A stretch of DNA of 64,000 nucleotides from DASUPK01 sp963695805 (GTDB lineage Bacteria; Actinomycetota; Thermoleophilia; Solirubrobacterales; 70-9), in NCBI GenBank assembly GCA_963695805.1, contig CAVOHV010000008.1, positions 186,001 through 250,000 on the forward strand, read 5' to 3'. Positions 29,313 through 38,353 of this stretch are shown piece by piece; position 1 is the stretch's first letter; each line of letters begins with the position of its first letter. Under the pieces are notes generated by a model. The model was not told where the DNA came from and did not search any database. It saw nothing but the letters and a program-made list of their open reading frames with translations. The translations under genes and the position numbers were made by a program.

Positions 29313-29995
29313 ATGTCCTGCCGAGGCGCCTTAGAGGGCCCTGAGAGGATCGACGGGCTCACTGCGGGCCGTGTCGAGACGTTCAGCGACGCCGTCTTCG
29401 CCATCGCCATCACGCTGCTGGTCCTGCAGCTGCGGGTCGAGGACGGGCCGGGAAGCCTCGCTGATCGCCTCGGGGATCAGTGGCCGCTCTATGTCACCTA
29501 CCTGCTGTCCTTCTTCAACATCGGAACCGTGTGGCTCAACCACCACAGCATCTTCAGCCGTCTGCGCGGCGTCGATCATGGGCTGGTCCTCCTCAATCTC
29601 CTCCTGCTGCTGGTCGTGTCGGTCCTGCCTTTCCCGACGCAGGTGCTTGGAGACGCCCTGCAGGAGGGGATTTCGACGACCAGCGCACCGCGGCGCTTCT
29701 CTACGCCGGCAATTTTCTGTGCGCCGCCACCGCGTTCTGTGCGCTCTGGCTCTGGGCCTCGCACGACCGGCGGCTGATCCGGGACGACACGGACGAGGAG
29801 GCGATCCGGCTGAGGACGGCGCGGATGGTGATCGCGGTTCCGGCGCTCTCGGTCCCATGCGCCGTCGCGATTTGGTCTCCGGGGGCACCGGTCGCCATCG
29901 ACGGCGCGATCATGGTCTCGTTCCTCCTCTCCGACGGTTGGCTGGAGCGACGGATGGGCGTAGTAGAGGGCGCCGTTGCGCGCGGGTCGAAGTAG
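29313..29995 (+). CDS. TMEM175-family potassium channel-like membrane protein (DUF1211), frameshifted
   Basis: The first membrane helix has the family signature RVETFSDAVFAIAITLLVL, and a later NHHSIF segment also fits. Six membrane segments are expected in total. The frame changes near 29670: in the 0 frame the protein runs to LQEGIST, while DFDDQRTAALLYAGNFLC continues it in another frame. One G missing from a G run (GGGG where GGGGG is expected) explains this, so a sequence error is likely. The intact protein would be about 228 residues and conduct K+. Confidence 0.8.
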
Positions 29996-30003
29996 CGCCC
30001 GCG

Positions 30004-30870
30004 CTAGGACAGGAAGCGCCGCAGCGAGGCGAGCAGTTCCTCAGGCGCCTCCTCCGGGATGAAATGGCCTGAGGGCAGCGGGCCCCCATCGACCGAGTCG
30101 GCCCAGCGGCCCCAGACCTCGAGCGAGTCGGAGAGCGCTCCCTCCTCCGAGCCCCAGTGGACCAGCACCGGGCTCTCGATCCTCCGCCCGGCATCGCGAT
30201 CCTCGGTGTCCAGCTGCCGGTCGAGGTGGAACGAGGCCCGGTAGTCGGCGCACATCCCCGGGATCGTCTCCGCCGTGAAGCCCCGCAGGTAGTGCTGGGT
30301 CGCCTCCCGTGAGATCGCGTCGGGCGAAGCCGGCCACGACTCGAGGATGCTGCGCAGCACGTACTCGGCGCTCGCCGAGATGACGCGCTCGGCGAAGGGC
30401 GGCGGCTGGGCGAGGAAGTACCAGGGCCAGTAGCCGAGCGAGGCGCCCTCGGCCATCCGCTCGAACTGGTCCACGGTGGGGACGATGTTGAGCACGCCCA
30501 GGCGCTCCACCACGTCGGGGCGATCGAGCGCCATCCGGTAGGAGACTCGCCCGCCGCGGTCGTGACCGACGACCGAGAAGCGCTCGACGCCAAGCCGCGC
30601 CATCAGCTCGACCAGCTCCGCGGCCCGCTCGCGGTTCGAGTAGCCCTCCCCCAGTGGCCCTCCCGGCTCGGAGCGGCTCTCGCCGTAGCCCTTCAGATCG
30701 CAGACGACCACCGTGTGCTCCCCGGCGAGCCCCGGCGCGACACGGTGCCAGCAGTAGTGGGTCTCGGGAAATCCGTGCAGGAGCAGGACGGGCGACCCCC
30801 GCCCGGCGACTGCCGCCCGGTAGCTCGTGGGGCCGACCTCGGTCTGCGTGTACTCGAATCCCTCGATCAT
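30004..30870 (-). CDS. Alpha/beta hydrolase, haloacetate dehalogenase/epoxide hydrolase-like
   Basis: A 288-residue alpha/beta hydrolase. The oxyanion segment is LLLHGFPETHYCWHRVAP, the nucleophile Asp is in VVGHDRGGRV, and the His is in SGHFIPEEAPEE. The two Arg of GHDRGGR match those that bind carboxylate in fluoroacetate dehalogenase. However, the halide-binding His of that enzyme (YWHWYF) is Pro here (YWPWYF), so fluoroacetate activity should not be assumed. ATG 30870 is chosen over 30894 because AGGACC precedes it. Confidence 0.85.
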   Translation of the reverse strand: MIEGFEYTQTEVGPTSYRAAVAGRGSPVLLLHGFPETHYCWHRVAPGLAGEHTVVVCDLKGYGESRSEPGGPLGEGYSNRERAAELVELMARLGVERFSVVGHDRGGRVSYRMALDRPDVVERLGVLNIVPTVDQFERMAEGASLGYWPWYFLAQPPPFAERVISASAEYVLRSILESWPASPDAISREATQHYLRGFTAETIPGMCADYRASFHLDRQLDTEDRDAGRRIESPVLVHWGSEEGALSDSLEVWGRWADSVDGGPLPSGHFIPEEAPEELLASLRRFLS

Positions 30871-30920
30871 GGTCCTGCTCTCGCCTCCCGCCACGGGGTT
30901 ACGCCCGCCACAATCGGTCC

Positions 30921-31545
30921 ATGCGGAGATCGGCGAGAGGGACGATCGCGATCGCAGCGGCTGTGCTCGGGTTCGCGGCGGCGGGCCTGATCGCCTGCTC
31001 GAGCGACCCGGAGGCGAAGCCTAGGCCGCGCGCCCAGGTTCTCGTCTTCTCCAAAACTGCTGGATTCCGGCATGACTCCATCCCTGCCGGAATTGCGGCC
31101 ACCAGGAGCCTCAGCCGAGGGAACGGCTTCTCGGTCAGCGCCACCGAGAACGCCAAGGCCTTCAGCTCCAAGCGCCTGCGCCCTTCGACGCCGTGGTCTT
31201 CCTCAACACCACCGGCGACGTGCTCGCACCCCGGCAGCAGAAGGCATTCAAGGGCTACATCCGCCACGGCGGCGGCTGGGTCGGGATCCACTCGGCCGCC
31301 GACACCGAGTACGACTGGCCGTTCTATGGCCGGCTGCTCGGGGCGTATTTCCTGTCCCATCCCGCGGTCCAGCCGGCTGTGGTCGACGTCACCGACCGAT
31401 CCCACCCCTCGACCCGCCAGCTCCCCGCCCGCTGGACGAGGACGGACGAGTGGTACAGCTTCCGCTCCAATCCCCGGGGCGCCGTCCACATCCTGGCGAC
31501 GCTCTCTGGGCCGCGGGGCTGGCGAAGGGCGACTGCCGGGTCTAG
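30921..31545 (+). pseudogene. ThuA-domain lipoprotein, frameshifted and internally deleted
   Basis: The N-terminus MRRSARGTIAIAAAVLGFAA leads to a lipobox-like LIACSS, then a ThuA (trehalose utilisation-like) domain begins VLVFSKTAGFRHDSIPAGI. One base is missing near 31173, after which VVFLNTTGDVLAPRQQKAF and GGGWVGIHSAADTEYDWPFY continue. After AVHILATL near 31500 the sequence jumps to LWAAGLAKGDCRV and a stop, which looks like the normal C-terminal end. About 60 residues usual in ThuA domains between these points are missing. The break looks like a join or deletion. Confidence 0.75.
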
Positions 31546-31564
31546 GCCGCACTCGGGCGACCCG

Positions 31565-32112
31565 TCACGCCTTGCAGAGCGTCTTGCGGATCCACCCGGA
31601 TGCCTCGCTCAGCGCGAGGCGGCCAGCGAGCAGCGCCTGGGCGAAGTCGATCCCCTCATCGGCGAGCCTGCCGTCCGGCGAGCCGGCCGGATCGCGGCGC
31701 ACGTGCTCGGAGATCCACCGGGTTAGGGCTGAGCCCCCGAACATACTCGCCCGTGCGACATCGACGAAGTGGCGGACCTGGCCGCGGGTGCCGTCATCGA
31801 ACTCGGCCTTGAAGCCGCGTCCGAGGATGACGTTGCGCCCGTCCCGGGCGAGATCGATGAGGGCGAAGCGACCCGGCCGGATCCCCGCCCCCTGTTGGCC
31901 CAGGTCGATCAGGAACCGCTCCGCAGTGCGGTCTCGGACGGCGAGGTTCGCCGCGAGGCCGGCCAGCCGCTGGCAGGCCGTCCCGGTCAGCGGCTGCGTC
32001 CGGGCCGCGCTGCCGGCAGGTGAGCCCGGGAGTCATCGCCGAAAGGATCGAGCACCAGATAGACGGCAACCCCCGCCGCCAGCACCACAGCGCTCGCGAC
32101 CAGGAGCTTCAT
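31565..32112 (-). CDS. Hypothetical membrane-anchored protein, frameshifted
   Basis: It begins MKLLVASAVVLAAGVAVYLV, a probable membrane anchor or signal peptide, and then reads DPFGDDSRAHLPA. The 0 frame stops soon after, but the next frame continues to an ordered C-terminus ending SEASGWIRKTLCKA. One missing base near 32010 explains the break. The intact length would be about 182 residues. I do not recognise the family. Its ATG is fused in frame to the truncated FAD oxidase fragment upstream and no ribosome site is seen. Confidence 0.6.
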
Positions 32113-32331
32113 CGGAAAGCTGTGCCCGCCCCCTCTGACCGCGGTCGGAAGACCCGATTCCCTCGCCAGCGCGACCGCGTCGACGACCTCCCGGGCACCA
32201 GCGCAACGCGCGATAACCGCCGGGGAGCGCTCGATCGAACCGTTCCAGACCTTGCGGTGCTCGTCGTAGCTCGGGTCTCCGGGTCGGATCAATTCGCCGC
32301 GGAAAGACCCCGGGAGCGTCGTCAGCGCCAT
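32113..32331 (-). pseudogene. N-terminal fragment of a FAD-binding (BBE/GlcD-like) oxidoreductase
   Basis: 73 residues from MALTTLPGSFRGELIRPGDP to TAVRGGGHSFP match the start of FAD-linked oxidases, where RGGGHS binds flavin. The ATG has a strong GAAGGAG site 6 bases upstream. The protein would normally continue for about 380 more residues, but here it runs straight into the ATG of the membrane-anchored protein. A deletion or wrong contig join is the likely cause. Confidence 0.75.
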
Positions 32332-32396
32332 CGCGTTCTCCTTCCCGAAACCAAACTAGTCGATCTTCCACATCACAGCGGTGGCCCGGGGCTGGC

Positions 32397-33347
32397 CTAG
32401 CCGGTGAGCCGGGTGAGCCAGATGCCGGTGAGGGCTGGGACGAGCCGGGCTGAGGAGATCCCCCGAACCGAGCCCTCCGTGCCGATTCCGCTCTGCGGGC
32501 CGCCGACGGTTCTGAGCAGCGGGTCCGCGGCGGCAGCGCGCATCCCGGCGGCATCCAGGGGGTCGGCCACCTGCACCGTGCCCTCGGTGAGCATGCGGTA
32601 GCGCTGGCCCGCCAGCGGTGCCACCACGAACGTGACCCCGTCGAGGGCGGGCCCGAGCCCGATCGGGCTCCCCCACCACCCGGCGAACCGGGCCAGCTCG
32701 AGGCGCGCTGGGCCACCCGCTCCAGGCTGAAAGGCACCCGTACCGAAGCCGTGCGCGTCCGGCAGGAAACGGGACCTCTGACCGCTCTGCGGCTCGAGCG
32801 CCCGAGGGGAGACGATCCCGAGCCTCGGGGAGGCGAGGCGCCGCGCCAGGTCCCGTACCGGCTGGTCGAGGAGGAAGCGAACCTCGTCCGGGCGCGGCGC
32901 ATCGACGGCGAACAGGTGCGGAAGGAGCGCCCGCCCCCGCGAGTCGCTCTGCCAGCGACGGGAGTTGGCGAGCACCGCCGCGGCGTTGAACGGCGTCCCA
33001 TCCTGGAAGCGAACACCCAGCCGCAGCGTGACCGTCCAGGTCGTTCGATTGGGCGACGGGTGAGCGCTCAAAGCCAGCCCGGGCTGCACGGCACTCTGCC
33101 CGTAGGGGCCGATGAGCTGCTCCATCAGCGGCTCATAGACCTGGCGGGTGACCGTCTGGGCGATCCGTCCCTGCGCGGCGAGCGGATCGAGCGTCCCAGG
33201 GAGGCTCGGAAGCGCCCAGTTCAGGGTGCCGCCCCCACCGGCGGGTGGGAGCCGCGCCCCGCGCTGCGTGTCGCTTCCGTCGCCGCCGCCGCAGCCGGCC
33301 AGGGCCACCAGGGCGAGGACGGCGAGAGTGGCGGCGAGCCGCCGCAT
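32397..33347 (-). CDS. ABC transporter substrate-binding lipoprotein, SBP_bac_5 family (short)
   Basis: A 316-residue protein with a lipobox signal peptide (VALAGC) and a family-5 periplasmic binding core: GTLNWALPSLPGTLDPLAAQ, VYEPLMEQL, WTVTLRLGVRFQDGTPFNAA. It resembles peptide or nickel binding proteins but is much shorter than their usual 500 or more residues, covering about the N-terminal half and ending with a normal stop. Either it is a truncated gene or a reduced family member. No permease genes are nearby. Confidence 0.8.
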   Translation of the reverse strand: MRRLAATLAVLALVALAGCGGGDGSDTQRGARLPPAGGGGTLNWALPSLPGTLDPLAAQGRIAQTVTRQVYEPLMEQLIGPYGQSAVQPGLALSAHPSPNRTTWTVTLRLGVRFQDGTPFNAAAVLANSRRWQSDSRGRALLPHLFAVDAPRPDEVRFLLDQPVRDLARRLASPRLGIVSPRALEPQSGQRSRFLPDAHGFGTGAFQPGAGGPARLELARFAGWWGSPIGLGPALDGVTFVVAPLAGQRYRMLTEGTVQVADPLDAAGMRAAAADPLLRTVGGPQSGIGTEGSVRGISSARLVPALTGIWLTRLTG

Positions 33348-33354
33348 CCGGCCG

Positions 33355-33579
33355 CTAGAGGTTGATGATGATGAGAGCGTTCAGCGCCCAGAGGACCCCG
33401 AAGAAGATGGTCCACCGGGTCAGGTTCCGCTCGACCAGCGAACCGCCCCCGAAGGAGCTGCCCCCACCGCCGAAACCGAACGCGCCGGAGAGGCCAGTGT
33501 CCTTACCGGAGTGCAGGAGCACCAGAAAGATCAGGGCCACCGAGAAGATGACCTCGATCACGCTGAGCACAGTTGCCAT
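33355..33579 (-). CDS. secG: Preprotein translocase subunit SecG
   Basis: A 74-residue protein with two membrane helices (VLSVIEVIFSVALIFLVLLH and the C-terminal TRWTIFFGVLWALNALIII) around a Gly/Phe/Ser-rich loop GAFGFGGGGSSFGGGS, the standard build of SecG. It stabilises SecYE in the inner membrane. It is on the same strand as the substrate-binding protein gene, 7 bp upstream of it. Many genomes place secG next to gpmI, but here gpmI is 29 kb away. Confidence 0.93.
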   Translation of the reverse strand: MATVLSVIEVIFSVALIFLVLLHSGKDTGLSGAFGFGGGGSSFGGGSLVERNLTRWTIFFGVLWALNALIIINL

Positions 33580-33641
33580 TCGCGGCAGTGTAGACGTCAG
33601 CTACTCGATCGAGCGGGCGCACTACCAGCCGGGCCGCACCG

Positions 33642-33944
33642 CTAGTTGGGTCCGTCGTCGCGCGCCCTCGGAGGACGCAACCGATCGATGCGCTTCAGGA
33701 TGTCGATCGCCTCGGCGCGCAGCTCCCGGTCTAGGCGCTCGTAGTCCTCCTGGGTCAGCTTGCCGGCCGCCCGGTCGGTCTGCGCGTCCCGAATCTGCCG
33801 GTATTTCGCGGTCTTGCGCGCCTCGAGGTCCGCGAGCTCGGCCACGGCCGGATCGTCGCGCTCCGTCGGCTCGCGATCACGAAGAGGCGCCGTCACGAAC
33901 CAGGCGACCAGCACGACGATGACCAGGGCGAGGACGAACTCCAT
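33642..33944 (-). CDS. Small membrane-anchored protein of the cytochrome c maturation cluster (CcmI-like)
   Basis: A 100-residue protein with an N-terminal membrane helix (MEFVLALVIVVLVAWFVTAP) followed by a charged helix-rich tail (LADLEARKTAKYRQIRDAQT...EDYERLDRELRAEAIDIL). This helix-tail build resembles the start of CcmI and of small proteins found beside CcmF in actinobacteria. It follows ccmF on the same strand. The assignment rests on layout and neighbours. Confidence 0.6.
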   Translation of the reverse strand: MEFVLALVIVVLVAWFVTAPLRDREPTERDDPAVAELADLEARKTAKYRQIRDAQTDRAAGKLTQEDYERLDRELRAEAIDILKRIDRLRPPRARDDGPN

Positions 33945-34043
33945 GGCATCAGGCTAGGTGCGCCGCGGGGATGAGGCGAGGGTGCTCCGATGATGCGAGG
34001 GCGCGCGGCAGCGCGACCCGTGAGGGGTGTGAGGAGCAACCCG

Positions 34044-36242
34044 TTAGGTAGTGGGCTCGGTGGCAGTCCCCAGTTCCCGGCCGAGCCGCGCCCGGTAGGC
34101 CGCCTCGAGGCGCCGCCGGGACTCGAGCGCGGGCCAGCCCGCCATCACTGCCCCGGCCAGCGCGATCAGGGCGCCGATCCAGATCCAGCCGACCAACGGG
34201 TTGACGATCACCCGGAAGTTGGCCGGCGGCGGGTTCTGAACGTAGTGCTGGATGAGCGCAAGGATCGCGAACTCCTGCGCAGCGGGCGGCAGGTCCGCGA
34301 GCTGGCGGTTGCCGCGCTTGATGTCGGGATTGAGCACCGAGAGGTCGGGCTGGAAGGCCGTCCACAGGTCCCCGCCGGCGCGGCTCCTCAGGCCGACCTC
34401 GCTGGTCGACTCGCCCATGAAGTAGCGCCCGATGGCCCCCGCAGTCGGATCGTTGGTCGGGTAGTAGTTGCGCGTCGGGGTGAGCGTGCCCACGCTCTTG
34501 CCCTCGCGCGTGACCGTCAGGTGAGAGGCGAAGGCCAGGCGCTCCGGCTGGGGATCGGACGTCAGGTTGTCGTAGTGGATCGTGTAGTCGCCGACGTTGG
34601 CGGACTGCCCGACCTGCAGGTGGAGGTCTCGGTTGGTCTGAAAGCTCGAGGAGGCCGCGATCCCGACCAGCGTGAGGGCGATCCCGGCGTGCACGATGTA
34701 GCCGCCGTAGCGGCGGCGGTTCCTCGCCAGCGCCTGCGCGAGCGCCCGCGGTGTCGACTCGCCGGTGAGCGCGCGGCGGGTGGACCCGGCCCGCCAGAAC
34801 TCGCCCGCGAGCGCGACCAGCGTGAACGCCGCGAACCCGAAGACGAAGAGCGCCCATGGATGCGCGCTCGCGTCGCTCACCGCCAGCAGGACGACGATCG
34901 TCGCGAGGGCCGCGAGCCCCGGTAAGAGCAGCAGTCGCCGGGCGGCGCTCGGGCTCAGCCTGCCCCAGGCGAGCAGCGGTCCGATCCCCGTGAAGAGCAC
35001 GAGCAGGACGCCGATGGGCGTCACGTAGCGGTTGAACCAGGGAGCGGCCAGCGAGTGCTTCTCGCCGGTGAAGAACTCGGAGATCAGCGGGAAGAACGTC
35101 CCCCAGAAGATCACCACCGCCAGGCCGACCAGCAGGAGGTTGTTGACCAGGAAGATCGACTCGCGCGAGAGCGGTGACTCGATCCGCCGCTCCGGCCGCA
35201 GCTGGTCGAGCCTCGAGACGATCAACACCGTCGAGCCGATCGCGACGACGGCGATCAGCCCGAGCAGCGGACCGCCGACCGTCGAGGCACCGAACGCGTG
35301 GATCGACTGCAGCACCCCCGAGCGCACCAGGAAGGTCCCGAGCAGGCAGAGGGTGAAGGTGCCGCAGATCAGGCTGACGTTCCAGACCTTCAGCATCCCC
35401 CGCTTCTCCTGGACCATCACCGAGTGCAGGAAAGCGGTGCCGACCAGCCAGGGCATGAGCGCCGCGTTCTCCACCGGGTCCCATCCCCAGTAGCCCCCCC
35501 AGCCGAGCTCCTCATACGACCAGCGCGAGCCCAGCAGCAGACCGATCCCGAGGAAGGTCCAGGCGCAGAGGGCGAAGTTGCGGGTGGTCCGGATCCAGCT
35601 CGCGTCGAGCCGGCGGGCGATCAGCGCGCCCACGCAGAAGGCGAAGGGAATCGACCAGAAGACGTAGCCGGAGTAGAGCATCGGCGGGTGGACCGCCATG
35701 TAGGGGTTGCGGAGGAGCGGGGTGAGTCCGGCCCCCTCCGCCGGCGCCGGATCGAGGTGGGCGAACGGCTGTGCCTTGAAGATCATCAGCCCGACGAAGA
35801 AGGAGCCGATGCCGGCCAGCACCGCGGTCGCCCAGGGGACGATCTCGCGGTGGCGGTTGCGGGTGATGAAGAGGACGCCGCTCGAGGCGAGCGAGAGCAC
35901 CCAGGCCCAGAGCAGCAGCGAGCCCTCCTGGCTCGACCACATCGCGGTCAACTTGTAGAAGGTGGGCGTGGTGGTCGAGGAGTGGTCGGCGACCAGCGCG
36001 AACCCGAAGTCGTCGCGCAGAAAGGCGAGCTCGATGATCACCACTGCCGTGGTGAGCAGCCCGGCCATCGCGTAGACCGCCCGGCGCGCGGAGAGCACCC
36101 AGCGGCGATCGCCGGTGCGGCCCCCATAGACGCCGGCGCCTGCCGCGTACAGGGCGGCGATCAGCGCGGCAGCCAGCAGTGCGGAGCCGAGGATGGTCAG
36201 CTGGACTGCCCCGACGTGGTGGTCGTGAACTTCGACGGGCAC
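34044..36242 (-). CDS. ccmF: Cytochrome c haem lyase subunit CcmF
   Basis: A 732-residue protein with many membrane segments and the haem-handling tryptophan motif WGGYWGWDPVENA near residue 250. It joins haem to apocytochrome c in the periplasm or outer face of the membrane. ATG 36242 overlaps the end of ccmE by 46 bp; a rare CTG start just at the ccmE stop is an alternative and would remove residues that look unlike the family. It forms an operon with ccmE upstream and the small CcmI-like gene downstream. Confidence 0.93.
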   Translation of the reverse strand: MPVEVHDHHVGAVQLTILGSALLAAALIAALYAAGAGVYGGRTGDRRWVLSARRAVYAMAGLLTTAVVIIELAFLRDDFGFALVADHSSTTTPTFYKLTAMWSSQEGSLLLWAWVLSLASSGVLFITRNRHREIVPWATAVLAGIGSFFVGLMIFKAQPFAHLDPAPAEGAGLTPLLRNPYMAVHPPMLYSGYVFWSIPFAFCVGALIARRLDASWIRTTRNFALCAWTFLGIGLLLGSRWSYEELGWGGYWGWDPVENAALMPWLVGTAFLHSVMVQEKRGMLKVWNVSLICGTFTLCLLGTFLVRSGVLQSIHAFGASTVGGPLLGLIAVVAIGSTVLIVSRLDQLRPERRIESPLSRESIFLVNNLLLVGLAVVIFWGTFFPLISEFFTGEKHSLAAPWFNRYVTPIGVLLVLFTGIGPLLAWGRLSPSAARRLLLLPGLAALATIVVLLAVSDASAHPWALFVFGFAAFTLVALAGEFWRAGSTRRALTGESTPRALAQALARNRRRYGGYIVHAGIALTLVGIAASSSFQTNRDLHLQVGQSANVGDYTIHYDNLTSDPQPERLAFASHLTVTREGKSVGTLTPTRNYYPTNDPTAGAIGRYFMGESTSEVGLRSRAGGDLWTAFQPDLSVLNPDIKRGNRQLADLPPAAQEFAILALIQHYVQNPPPANFRVIVNPLVGWIWIGALIALAGAVMAGWPALESRRRLEAAYRARLGRELGTATEPTT

Positions 36243-36604
36243 TTCGTGATCAGGCTGTCCCGCTCGCCCACGAAGGTGCCGTCCTGGAGCTTGCCGGTGA
36301 CGATCACCTCTCGCCCGTCGCGGAACGGATCCGGCACCGTGCCGCTGTAGGTGACCGGGATCGGGTCGGTGCCGTCGCGGTCGGAGATCCGGAAGTCGAG
36401 CTGGTCGCCCGCATGCTGGATCGAGCCGGGCACGACCTTACCGGTCAGCTCATAGGTCCCGCCCGGGTTCGACTGGAGCAGCTGTGAGGGCTCCTTGGCC
36501 TCGGTCGAGGCGCTGAACGACGTGTACACCAGTCCCGCCGCGAGCAGGACCGCGGCGGACAGCGCAATGACCAGCCGGATCTTTCGTTTGCGCGATGGAT
36601 CCAC
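36197..36604 (-). CDS. ccmE: Cytochrome c haem chaperone CcmE, cysteine-type
   Basis: A 135-residue protein with one N-terminal membrane helix and an OB-fold. The segment VIVTGKLQDGTFVGERDSLI leads to the haem-binding site, which here reads TKCPSKF. The classic enteric form has His in HxxxY, and a known variant has CxxxY. This one has Cys but Phe at the last place (CxxxF). It starts at GTG 36604. It is divergent from the second nucleotidyltransferase gene and overlaps ccmF. Confidence 0.88.
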   Translation of the reverse strand: MDPSRKRKIRLVIALSAAVLLAAGLVYTSFSASTEAKEPSQLLQSNPGGTYELTGKVVPGSIQHAGDQLDFRISDRDGTDPIPVTYSGTVPDPFRDGREVIVTGKLQDGTFVGERDSLITKCPSKFTTTTSGQSS

Positions 36605-36650
36605 TGCCAGCTGGGATTATCGCAAGCGACCTCTAGGATCGCACCCGCCC

Positions 36651-37382
36651 TTGGAGCCTCTCGAACCAGTCGTGATCCTGTGCGGTGGCCGGGGAACCCG
36701 GCTTCGCGAGCACACGGAATCGATCCCCAAGGCCCTGCTTGAGATCGGCGGCCGGCCGATCCTCTGGCATGTGATCTCGATCTACAGCTCGCAGGGCTTC
36801 TCCCGCTTCCTGCTGCTCACGGGTTACAAGGGCGAGCTGATTGCGGACTGGGCCAGGCAGACGGCCTGGGGGGACGGCGCCCGGGTCGATTGCCTGGACA
36901 CGGGGGTCGACACCCCGACCGGCGGCCGGATCAAGCTGGCCGAGGACCGCATCGACGGGCCTTTCTCCGCCACCTACGCCGACGGGGTGGCCGACATCGA
37001 CCTCTCGGCCCTGACCGCATTCCACCGTGAGCGTGACGCGCTGGCGACCGTGACTGTCGTGCGTCCCGAGCTTCAATTCGGCGTCGCCGAGCTCGATGAC
37101 GAGGACCGCGTTCGCGGCTTTCATGAGAAGCCCCGGGTCGACAGCTGGGTCAACGGCGGGTTCTTCTGCCTCGAGCCGGGCGTGTTCGACTACCTGAGCG
37201 AGGACAGCGTCCTGGAGCGCGAACCGCTGGAGGGGCTCTCGGCCGATGGGCAGCTCCGCGCCTATCGCCACCGGGGTTTCTGGGACTGCATGGACACCTA
37301 CAAGGACGCGGTGCTGCTCAACGATCTCTGGGCGTCGGGTGATCCTCCCTGGCGGGTCTGGGCAGAGGAGCCGGCGCTGTGA
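36651..37382 (+). CDS. Second RfbF-like sugar nucleotidyltransferase
   Basis: About 243 residues with signature GGRGTRLREHTESIPKALLE, active site TYADGVADIDL and WVNGGFFCLEPGVFD. It resembles glucose-1-phosphate cytidylyltransferase. An upstream ORF start at 36495 overlaps ccmE and is unlikely. TTG 36651 or GTG 36672 fit the conserved N-terminus. The stop overlaps the next gene as GTGA. It differs from the copy at 3737 and would supply a CDP- or similar sugar to the dehydratase that follows. Confidence 0.88.
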   Translation: MEPLEPVVILCGGRGTRLREHTESIPKALLEIGGRPILWHVISIYSSQGFSRFLLLTGYKGELIADWARQTAWGDGARVDCLDTGVDTPTGGRIKLAEDRIDGPFSATYADGVADIDLSALTAFHRERDALATVTVVRPELQFGVAELDDEDRVRGFHEKPRVDSWVNGGFFCLEPGVFDYLSEDSVLEREPLEGLSADGQLRAYRHRGFWDCMDTYKDAVLLNDLWASGDPPWRVWAEEPAL

Positions 37383-38353
37383 GGGCGCTGGTCACGGGGG
37401 CTCGCGGCTTCGCCGCGTCCTGGCTCGCCAAGGCTCTTCTGGAAGGGGGCGCGGAGGTGACCTCGATCGACCGCGATGGTGCCTCGCCCAGCGGCCTCGA
37501 GCTGCAGGGGATCGCGGGCGATGTGAACGACGTCGTCGCGGACCTCCGTGACTACGACTCGGTGCTCGATCTGCTGCGATCCGATCGGATCGACTCCGTC
37601 TTTCACCTCGCCGCTCAGCCGATCGTGGGCGACGCCAACGCCTCCCCCCTGCCGACCTTCGAGACGAACATCGGGGGCACCTGGGTCTTGCTCGAAGCCT
37701 GTCGGGAGCTCGGCGTCGAGAGGGTCATCGTCGCCTCCTCGGACAAGGCGTACGGCCCCCACAATCAGCTTCCCTACACCGAGGGCGCCGCGCTGCAGCC
37801 GATCTTCCCCTATGACGTCTCCAAGGCTGCCACGGACCTGATCGCCCGGAGCTACTGGCACACCTACCGGCTGCCGGTCGCGGTGACCCGTTTCGCCAAC
37901 CTCTATGGGGGTGGAGAGCGGAACTTCTCGCGCATCATCCCCGAGACGGTCACGGCGGTGCTCGATGGGCGCCAGCCGATCATCCGCTCAGACGGTTCTC
38001 CCGAGCGCGACTTCCTCTACGTCGCTGATGCGGCCCAGGCGTATTTGGCCATCGCTGCCGCCCTCGAAACCGGCGACATCGCGGGCGAGGCCTTCAACGC
38101 CGGCTGGGGGCGGCCGCATCCGGTACGCGAGGTGATCGACCTGATCTGCGAACTGGGGCCGGGCGACGTTGAGCCCGACTATCAGGGGACCGGGAATCCA
38201 CCGGGGGAGATCGACCGCCAGTACCTCGACTCGACAAAGATCCGCGAACGGATCGGGTGGGAGCCGAAGGTCGACCTCCGTGAGGGAATCAGTCGGACGC
38301 TCGAGTGGTACGCCGCTCATCCGGACGTCCGTCCGACGGTCCGATCCGCTTGA
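37379..38353 (+). CDS. NDP-sugar 4,6-dehydratase (probable CDP-glucose 4,6-dehydratase)
   Basis: A 324-residue extended SDR with the glycine motif TGARGFAASW, the VIVASSDKAYG strand-end motif and the catalytic Tyr-xxx-Lys in YDVSKAA. The ASSDKAYG variant and context favour CDP-glucose 4,6-dehydratase rather than UDP-epimerases. The GTG start overlaps the nucleotidyltransferase stop by 4 nt. It would make a 4-keto-6-deoxy sugar, the substrate class of the C-methyltransferase at 4552-5826, so the two cassettes could form one pathway. Confidence 0.85.
   Translation: MRALVTGARGFAASWLAKALLEGGAEVTSIDRDGASPSGLELQGIAGDVNDVVADLRDYDSVLDLLRSDRIDSVFHLAAQPIVGDANASPLPTFETNIGGTWVLLEACRELGVERVIVASSDKAYGPHNQLPYTEGAALQPIFPYDVSKAATDLIARSYWHTYRLPVAVTRFANLYGGGERNFSRIIPETVTAVLDGRQPIIRSDGSPERDFLYVADAAQAYLAIAAALETGDIAGEAFNAGWGRPHPVREVIDLICELGPGDVEPDYQGTGNPPGEIDRQYLDSTKIRERIGWEPKVDLREGISRTLEWYAAHPDVRPTVRSA

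Noticed and set aside
30004..30870. Fluoroacetate dehalogenase
   Set aside because: The fold and GHDRGGR match, but the halide-binding His is Pro (YWPWYF), so only a general hydrolase call is safe.
33949..35484. Long minus-strand ORF in another frame of ccmF
   Set aside because: The real ccmF frame carries the WGGYWGWDPVENA motif; this frame has no domain.
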